Assembly: GCA_963854835.1 (NCBI GenBank)
Contig: OY978525.1
Location: 97,295,388-97,359,387, forward strand
Reading direction: 5' to 3'
Length of the DNA: 64,000 nucleotides
DNA from: Megamerina dolium
Taxonomy: Eukaryota > Arthropoda > Insecta > Diptera > Megamerinidae
The notes below the pieces were generated by a model. That model did no database searches and was not told the DNA's origin. It saw only the letters and a list, made by a program, of their open reading frames with translations. Positions 60,205 to 64,000 of the stretch are shown here, one piece after another (the first letter of the stretch is position 1; the number at the start of each line of letters is the position of its first letter). The position numbers and the translations under genes were made by a program.

Positions 60205-60310
60205 GATATCCACTTGAGAGTGGATAGAGAAAATCCATGGATTATTTGTCGGATTGCTATAGCAAAAGGTAGGATGCCGGCAGACTGGAGAGTAGCCATA
60301 TTTATGGATT
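60205..60310 (+). mobile_element. Possible LINE reverse-transcriptase fragment
   Basis: A short plus-strand frame reads IAIAKGRMPADWRVAIFMDYK before a stop. This resembles the G(R/K)xPxxWr.A block upstream of RT catalytic motifs in several non-LTR families. About 35 codons only, so tentative. Confidence 0.3.
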
Positions 60311-63060
60311 ATAAGTGACTAAAACTGAATTGGAGGTTGTTTTCTTTTTCAACCTCAGTTTCTGACCTCGATCTGGAATTTATCTCATCAAAAGAAAATA
60401 TGGACAAACTCCCAACCGTTTACCATATATTGGTCTTCATAAGACGATAAAATGTGGAACAGCATTGAAACTTTAGGGTGCGATATTCCGAAAAGGGGTA
60501 CATTAGTTTTGGAAAATTGAAATCCCGGAAATCGGCCCAATTTTGTATCACCGTGCTATGATATTTCAGACAAAATTTAATACGATATTAAATACTTTTA
60601 GCATTGATATGAGCACTCTTAGTTAGGAAAATTAATTCGTATTGGAAGACGAATAAAATCAGTGAAAATACTCTCGGAAGCGTGGATTTTTACTGTTTTT
60701 ATTTTTATGTTTCCATTAGGTCCACCAAATTATGAAAATTATAGAAAATATTCAATTAATGAGCGACAAACGGTTACTTTCAATATGTAAATTATATCAA
60801 CATATGTCCTCGATATATCAAATACATAATTTTGCGCGAATTGCATTGCGAATCATTGTAATGTCGCAGATATGTTAATAATTTGTTAGCATATAATGGT
60901 ATTTATTGAATTATATGTGCATTACGACAAATGATTATTCCATAGGGCCACCGTTTACCCTCCAATAAGACCAGAGCCATAGGAATTGCCCGCTGCTCGA
61001 AAAAATGGGCGTTTTAAAGACTAAAAAGAAAGAACTATAACTTGGAGTTTGAAATTTGCAGGTCGGGAATAGCAGAACAGCAGTATAGTTAGGCAAATTT
61101 CTCTTGAAATAAAATACATTAAATTAAGTTTTAACCAGGGTTGTCATTTCCAATATATGAGTCGGAGCGAAATCTTGATTAAAGGAAGATTGTTGGCTAA
61201 AAATTTTTTGCTGAACGGCTGTATAATCTCACAAAAATATTTTGATTTCTCAGCTGAGTGACACAACGCCATCACAGAAAATGATTTATTGCCTTTATGC
61301 TTTTTCGGAACGAGTGGAGAGAACATCTTTGACGACATTAGAATCGATTCAGTTGCACAATAAGATCGGCCCCTTTCCATGCCATACTTATTTTTTGGCC
61401 CAAACGTAATATGATTGTTGATTCTTTCACGTTGATCCTCCACAAGTATACTTGTGCTTGTGATATGAACTCTATCATTGATGACCTCACATTATGATGG
61501 TGCTACTATAGAATGAGCAAGTAGTTCTTGTCCGTATTTAATCGGTCCATTTTAGCTTAAAGGATTTTGTGTACAAACCAAACCCCGTTTTATGAATAGT
61601 TGATGGCATCATTTAATTATTCGATTACCTTGAAAACTTGTATATTGCAAGCACAATATAATACGAGTAGGTACTTATATATACAAACATTCATATTTGC
61701 GATGTGTGTACATGCATGCATTCATTATAAAAAAATTCTGTACAAATTATGATGATATACTGTTTGGTTGTTATAAAAAAAAAGAAGAAAAAAACTTACC
61801 CTCCACAAGCATGAACAAATCAACATCTTCAGCCACGCATGAAAGCATTTCAAAAGTGACCGAAGAGGAAACACAGTTTGAAGTGAAATACATTAGTTGT
61901 GATACCTACATAGAGATACTTAAATACTACATGCCAGAACAGTGAAGGGTATTTGCCAAGTGTCCGGAAGATATGGCAAAAACTTAAACCGAATAAAAAA
62001 CAACATTTTTTCTTCAAGAATTCTATACGAGCAACAACTAAATAGAACAACAAGTTAGTTAGGTACATACTATGACTAAAGACTGACCATTTCGTTTTAT
62101 TAATTTTATTTTTTAACTACAAATACAAGTGGTGGTGGTGGTGGTGCTTCACACAGAGACACACTTAGGAGAAGTTTATAACCGTGATTGATGGAACTTT
62201 TCTATAATATTTCATTCATTTTATTCATTTATATATTGTATAATAATAATGATATATGTACATTTTAAACATACATATGTATTTATGTATATTTTACGTA
62301 TTATAGCATATATGTAGTATATGTTTAAGTCTATTATGATTCAAAGTTTCTACAATTAACATAACCTAAGCACAACCGCAAAACGACTAAGTTCAAATAT
62401 ATCATAAATATTCGAATAACCCTCATTAACCCACAAATCACTCAGATTTGCATGCTACCAGTTTGTTTGAAGATACCAATATATTGTACAATAAATTATG
62501 CTAGGTGAAAATGTATTGCGACGTACTGATCGGAAACACAAATACATGCGATATACATAATAGTCCCAAAAAAAATTATGACTAGCTTCCATTTATTCTT
62601 GTTTTTTATAATAAGTTTGAAGTGGACTAAAAGTGATCTACTCTCTTTTTGTATCTCTTTGCTTTTAGTAGTTTTTAGGTAGCACATTTTTTACTAACAA
62701 AAGAATTACGAATTAGTTGTCGATAGGTCGCAGATGTCGCAGAGATGGCATTGTGCTGCTGCTCATTATTGTTCTTATAATTTTGAACTTCACCTGTGAA
62801 ATCAATCAAGGAAAGAATGGTTGGAATTGAATTCAGGCGTAGACACCTCAATTAACTGAAAATTTATCCTATAAACCTTTATTGTTATAATCAATTTCTG
62901 CTATTTTATTGTATTATGCAACCAAGTAATTTTCATGTTTCATGTATTGTCATACTTTCTTTTAGTGCCGATTGGATTTTTGGCTGCACTAGTTTTTTGC
63001 ATTATCTTAATTTTACCACATCCTACCAACCGCTCAATTTGAAGCAATGTTTAGATTTAA
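60311..63060. other. AT-rich intergenic DNA
   Basis: No firmly supported gene. A 99-codon minus-strand frame at 61144-61443 has fairly normal amino-acid composition but no motif I recognise; it may be transposon debris. Simple repeats include GGTGGTGGTGGTGGTGG near 62131. A small ORF at 61811 is listed separately. Confidence 0.4.
61811..61945 (+). CDS. Short hypothetical ORF (44 aa)
   Basis: It begins MNKSTSSATHESISKVTEEE and ends YYMPEQ then TGA. Composition is plausibly coding (Ser/Thr/Glu-rich, balanced third positions), but there is no homology or splice evidence. It could equally be debris or a chance frame. Confidence 0.12.
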   Translation: MNKSTSSATHESISKVTEEETQFEVKYISCDTYIEILKYYMPEQ

Positions 63061-63296
63061 CATATTGAGTGCCAAGCGGTTTTAACTAAAACCGTCACCG
63101 GAATCCAAGCAGCCAAGAAAACAACATGGCCCTGTATGGCTGAAATAGACTCGTAAACTTGCTTCGGTGTTTTCTGCAAATGTCAGCCTAGTCTGAAGAT
63201 ATAAAGAAGTTCATATAGAATTGTTTTCGTGTATGACATAGGACCATAGGAAACATTAACTGTCGTACGAAGACGTGCGATGTGGCGCTCAATGTG
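63061..63296. mobile_element. piggyBac-like MITE flanked by TTAA
   Basis: The 236-bp element starts CATATTGAGTGCCAAGC and ends GATGTGGCGCTCAATGTG, the reverse complement of CACATTGAGCGCCACATC. That is a 16-bp imperfect inverted repeat. TTAA lies exactly outside both ends (63057-63060 and 63297-63300), the invariant piggyBac-superfamily target. An inner hairpin (CGGTTTTAACTAAAACCG) lies near the left end. It has no ORF, so it would need a transposase from elsewhere. Confidence 0.6.
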
Positions 63297-64000
63297 TTAA
63301 GGTTTTAATAAACTTTTTCGAATGTATAAAAATATCCACTTTAAATATTGTTATGAAAATTTGTGGAGACTTTCAATTACGAATGTTTTCTGAATAAATT
63401 AGAAAAAAACAGAATGAATCTGACTATACTTTTACGAGAAAAGCTACAGTCGGGCATTAATCGTACACGCAAAGAGGCCTATGGTCATTATATAGACATG
63501 CACTGGTTATTGAGAAGTTCCGTTAATATCCCACAAGTGAAGAACTTTCAGGAATTGCTTTCTGTCATTTTTAGCGTTCTTGGTTTCTAGTTTATTTTAT
63601 ACATAATTTGTATATAATTTATTGTATTGTATTATATTTATTGGTCCCAATAAAAACAAGACCATAGATTGGTTCTCATTGACATTGCTCATTCGATAGC
63701 AATTTTTTGTCCGTTTGGACTTTTTTTGCTACACTAAAATAATACTCTAAGACAAATTCAAGGCGACAGGAAGCGATAGAGATTAAATTTTTCATTTTTT
63801 ACATAATGGAAGTACTGCAGAGTAAAGTGAAAGCACTGCAGAGTACAGTAGTAAAGACTCTTTTGGCCCCAAACGTCAATTTTTGTATGCAATTCTAAAG
63901 TACGACCATTTCTAATATTGGTATGATGAAATAAAATACATCTTGGTTATTTTTGCATGTAAAAATATTTATGGGCTTAGCATCTTATATGAACATCTTT
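63297..64000. other. AT-rich end of window
   Basis: Apart from the short ORF at 63414-63590 I see nothing recognisable. The segment GTACTGCAGAGTAAAGTGAA / GCACTGCAGAGTACAGTAGT near 63810-63850 is a small tandem duplication. Confidence 0.4.
63414..63590 (+). CDS. Short hypothetical ORF or terminal exon (58 aa)
   Basis: The frame from ATG 63414 (open back to about 63357) reads MNLTILLREKLQSGINRTRK and continues to TAG at 63588-63590. AATAAA follows at 63649-63654, a sensible position for a poly(A) signal. Codon choice is less AT-skewed than the flanks. I do not recognise the peptide and see no good upstream 3' splice site, so a small gene, a last exon and a relic are all possible. Confidence 0.2.
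   Translation: MNLTILLREKLQSGINRTRKEAYGHYIDMHWLLRSSVNIPQVKNFQELLSVIFSVLGF

Noticed and set aside
61144..61443. 99-codon minus-strand frame of normal-looking composition
   Set aside because: No motif or splice context recognised. It may be transposon debris but cannot be supported as a gene.

Overview
The window looks like nuclear DNA of a higher fly. It is AT-rich, has short introns with standard GT-AG sites, and holds two insect genes whose exons can be assembled from the sequence. Its intergenic DNA is full of CATATGTACATA-type simple sequence and degenerate mariner, non-LTR, SINE and MITE copies. The SINE, MITE and gypsy-type content suggests a schizophoran dipteran, probably a tephritid fruit fly. 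That placement is inference, since I could run no search.

Only two conserved host genes are clear. RpS23 (23925-25045, + strand, three exons, 143 aa) encodes small-subunit ribosomal protein uS12. Mtor/Megator (33856-25996, - strand, seven exons, 2413 aa by my exon chain) encodes the Tpr nucleoporin of the nuclear basket. They converge tail to tail with about 950 bp between stops, and a SINE fragment sits in that gap. I know of no functional link between them beyond both being housekeeping genes.

Region by region: 1-23.8 kb is gene-poor, with a jockey-type LINE remnant, three tRNA-derived SINE copies, a dead mariner, several small inverted repeats and a CAA-rich stretch resembling an insect 5' UTR/promoter (17.2-19.2 kb). 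23.9-33.9 kb is the gene pair. 34.7-41.3 kb, just upstream of Mtor, is a cluster of DNA elements: a MITE-like composite carrying a copied piece of Mtor exon 3, a roughly 0.95-kb near-perfect palindrome built from one MITE, an IS630/Tc1-mariner-superfamily element with a smaller inverted-repeat element inside it, and an intact 528-bp MITE. 42-49 kb holds broken mariners, SINEs and a LINE piece.

At 49349-52343 lies the most striking item: a complete two-LTR errantivirus-type element (near-identical LTRs, PBS, polypurine tract, 4-bp target duplication) that has an intact 510-codon envelope ORF but no gag or pol. It sits inside a SINE, which adjoins a dead mariner. From 53 kb to the end the DNA is mostly simple sequence ((TA)n, (CAN)n), a further dead mariner, a deletion derivative of the IS630-type element, and a TTAA-flanked piggyBac-like MITE. 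A few short ORFs there are of doubtful coding status.
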